Shown here: one piece after another, positions 22,784 to 24,369 of the stretch
How positions within the stretch are numbered: position 1 is the stretch's first letter
Layout of the letters: the number at the start of each line of letters is the position of its first letter
Assembly: GCA_036839715.1 (NCBI GenBank)
Contig: DAITDU010000027.1
Coordinates: 1-24,369, forward strand
Length of the DNA stretch: 24,369 nucleotides
Source: Thermocaproicibacter sp002410755
GTDB taxonomy: Bacteria > Bacillota > Clostridia > Oscillospirales > Acutalibacteraceae
Reading direction: 5' to 3'
The notes under the pieces: model-generated
What the model was told of the DNA's origin: nothing
The model's database searches: none
What the model saw: only the letters and a program-made list of their open reading frames with translations
Position numbers and translations under genes: made by a program

Positions 22784-24369
22784 ATGAGGCATCCGGTGCA
22801 TCGAAAAGGGCCGGGCAAAAAGGGCTTTACCCTTGCGGAGCTTTTAACCGTTGTCGGCATAACGGCTGTCCTGCTTGCGCTTGTGATCCCCGCCTTTTCC
22901 ATGCTGCAAAGGAACCTTAAGTTTACACAGCTAAACAACGATGCAAAAGAGATTTTTCTCGCTGCACAGAATAACCTGAGCAGGCTGCATTCCTCCGGCG
23001 CCATCGGCACCTTGAAAGCAAAGGGAAGCGGCGACGGCGCATATCCGATTCCTGCGGATCAAAGCGCAGGGTTCCCCGCTGGCGGTGTCCGGCAGTACTG
23101 TTACACAACAAGCGAGGCGTGCGACCAGGTTGCCTTTGGGCTTGTGCTGCCGTATGGCTCTGTTGACGAAACCCTCAGGGAAAAACATATTTTAATTGAA
23201 TATAACCCAACGACAGGAAATGTCTACTCCGTTTTTTACAGCGAGCAGAACGTCCTCGGTTATACAAATGGCTCTCTTTCCCGTGACGAGGAAAAGCGAC
23301 GCGGGCTTCGGCTCGGCTATTACTGCGGCTCCCTTTCCTCCGGCGAGGAAGCCACCGGAAGCGATGCGTCCCCAAGCATCAGCGTCAGCAACGGCCAAGA
23401 GCTGAGTTTTACTGTCTGCGTGCCGGTGCCGGAAGCTTACCGGACTGACTGGGATACTTTTCAGAAGACAATCTCCATTTCCGCTACTGTGAACGGCAGC
23501 ACGCTTTCCAGTTTGGGCGGCGGATTCACCGTTACGAGCGGCAGCCCGGATTTTCAGAAAAAGCTCAGCGGGCAAAATCTCGTCTGCACCTTCACCCTGG
23601 ACAGTCTCAGGGATAGCTGCGGGTTTGCAGAGCTTGCAGGCAACAACAAAAATGGCAGCACGTCCCGCGCTATGTCGGGAATCGAGGATGAAAGCAACTT
23701 TCAGATTCTCCCGGGCGATAATCTGACCATCCGGGCGGAGGTCAGCGCGGTTCAGCCGGAAGGCAAGCCTGCCTTGCCTCTTTACAGCACGGAACTGGAA
23801 GCCGGGACCAACAGCCTGTTTGAGAAACTGGAGCCCGACGCTGCAACGGGAAAATATATTATCCATGTTGCCAATGGCAGGCAGCTCCAGAATTTAAATG
23901 CCCTTTCCCCCGGCATTGCTGGAAAAGTTGAAACTGTCCGTTTCGACCGCGACATCTACTGGAACGATACCGTACAGTACTATGGCACAGGCGGTAAAAA
24001 CTCCGCAGTGTCTGCGCCAGGCCGCTGTCTGCCGTATTTTGTGCCGGTTTCCAACCCTGCCCTGTTCGGCGGAGCGGTATTCAGCGCCGACACGCTGCGG
24101 GATACCGCCGCGGCAGGTGCAACAGTTGACGGCAACGGGAAAAAAGTCTGGTACCTCAACATTGATACCGGAAAAGCTTCTCCCGCGGCCTCCGGCAGTA
24201 AAGTCTACACCGGCGCTTCCAGTCTTTATGGGGATGACTGCTTTACAGGCCTTTTTGGTTTTGTAAACACCAGTGTCAAGAACCTTTCCATTGTAAACCC
24301 GACTGTCAGGGGAAAAGATACGCGCTCCACGGGACGCCCGGCTGCCGGGGCACTTGCCGGTGTATGCGG
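22784..24369 (+). CDS. Large prepilin-like surface protein with GLUG-like repeats (3' end outside the window)
   Basis: An open frame runs from ATG 22784 (AAGGAG nine bases upstream) to the window end, 528 full codons without a stop. It starts with a class III prepilin signal: a basic leader of 14 residues ending in GKKG, then FTLAELLTVVG with glutamate at mature position 5 and a hydrophobic helix to about residue 38. After a pilin-like helix the rest is extracytoplasmic: beta-rich, with nine cysteines, and from about residue 490 it shows GLFGFVNTSVKNLSIVNPTV followed by AAGALAGV, which fits the start of GLUG-type repeats found in adhesins. The small divergent pilus system should process and export it. 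It is far larger than any normal major pilin, so a tip or decorating adhesin is the best guess. A C-terminal sorting signal cannot be excluded because the end is missing. Confidence 0.85.
   Translation, partial: MRHPVHRKGPGKKGFTLAELLTVVGITAVLLALVIPAFSMLQRNLKFTQLNNDAKEIFLAAQNNLSRLHSSGAIGTLKAKGSGDGAYPIPADQSAGFPAGGVRQYCYTTSEACDQVAFGLVLPYGSVDETLREKHILIEYNPTTGNVYSVFYSEQNVLGYTNGSLSRDEEKRRGLRLGYYCGSLSSGEEATGSDASPSISVSNGQELSFTVCVPVPEAYRTDWDTFQKTISISATVNGSTLSSLGGGFTVTSGSPDFQKKLSGQNLVCTFTLDSLRDSCGFAELAGNNKNGSTSRAMSGIEDESNFQILPGDNLTIRAEVSAVQPEGKPALPLYSTELEAGTNSLFEKLEPDAATGKYIIHVANGRQLQNLNALSPGIAGKVETVRFDRDIYWNDTVQYYGTGGKNSAVSAPGRCLPYFVPVSNPALFGGAVFSADTLRDTAAAGATVDGNGKKVWYLNIDTGKASPAASGSKVYTGASSLYGDDCFTGLFGFVNTSVKNLSIVNPTVRGKDTRSTGRPAAGALAGVC

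Noticed and set aside
23192..23866. Minus-strand open frame of 224 codons at the right edge
   Set aside because: Antisense shadow of the large prepilin-like gene, which has a promoter, ribosome site and signal sequence and remains open to the window end.
1..24369. CRISPR array, insertion sequence or rRNA
   Set aside because: No regularly spaced direct repeats, transposase genes with terminal inverted repeats, or rRNA sequence were seen.

Overview
The window looks like chromosome from a spore-forming, monoderm member of the Firmicutes, most likely a clostridial (Oscillospiraceae/Ruminococcaceae-type) species. The reasons are a ypeB-type germination gene, strong AGGAGG-type ribosome sites with some TTG starts, clostridial-style promoters, a type IV pilus operon with no outer-membrane secretin, a class B sortase, and moderately GC-rich genes separated by AT-rich gaps. 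The genus is inference; there is no rRNA here. LAYOUT: (1) 1-1321 is the AT-rich end of a decayed integrated element. It holds a broken excisionase-like ORF behind a hairpin that contains its own Shine-Dalgarno site, then a tyrosine integrase that has lost its N-terminal domain through an in-frame stop. The integrase ends 7 bp from the 3' end of a tRNA-Leu(UAG) gene (1329-1413, minus), the likely attachment site. (2) 1482-7205, minus, is a tightly packed operon: murD, two M42 metallo-aminopeptidases, a GNAT acetyltransferase, a DUF6440 protein and a YnbB-type PLP enzyme. Most junctions overlap. (3) 7423-8700, plus, is ypeB, without a neighbouring sleB. (4) 8777-11473, minus, holds argG then argH, with an ARG-box-like palindrome at the argG promoter and a strong terminator between the two genes. 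(5) 11797-14599 holds a SARP/BTAD-type regulator with a degenerate GGDEF-like tail (minus), facing a divergent pair: a 158-aa protein of unknown function and a class B sortase. (6) 14707-22507, minus, is a complete monoderm type IV pilus operon in the order pilB, pilT, pilC, major prepilin, prepilin peptidase, pilM, pilN, pilO. (7) 22784 to the window end, plus, starts a very large, cysteine-containing prepilin-like protein with the beginning of GLUG-like repeats, transcribed divergently from pilB. HOW THEY WORK TOGETHER: PilB (extension) and PilT (retraction) power assembly on PilC. The prepilin peptidase processes both the small prepilin and the large divergent one. PilM, PilN and PilO form the alignment complex. 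The large prepilin-like protein is the natural candidate for a surface or tip adhesin of this pilus. The neighbouring regulator and sortase module makes the right-hand half of the window a cell-surface region. The most unusual items are the large GLUG-type pilin, the SARP/degenerate-GGDEF regulator beside the sortase pair, the hairpin pair separating prepilin from prepilin peptidase, and the decayed tRNA-Leu element with its RBS-sequestering hairpin.
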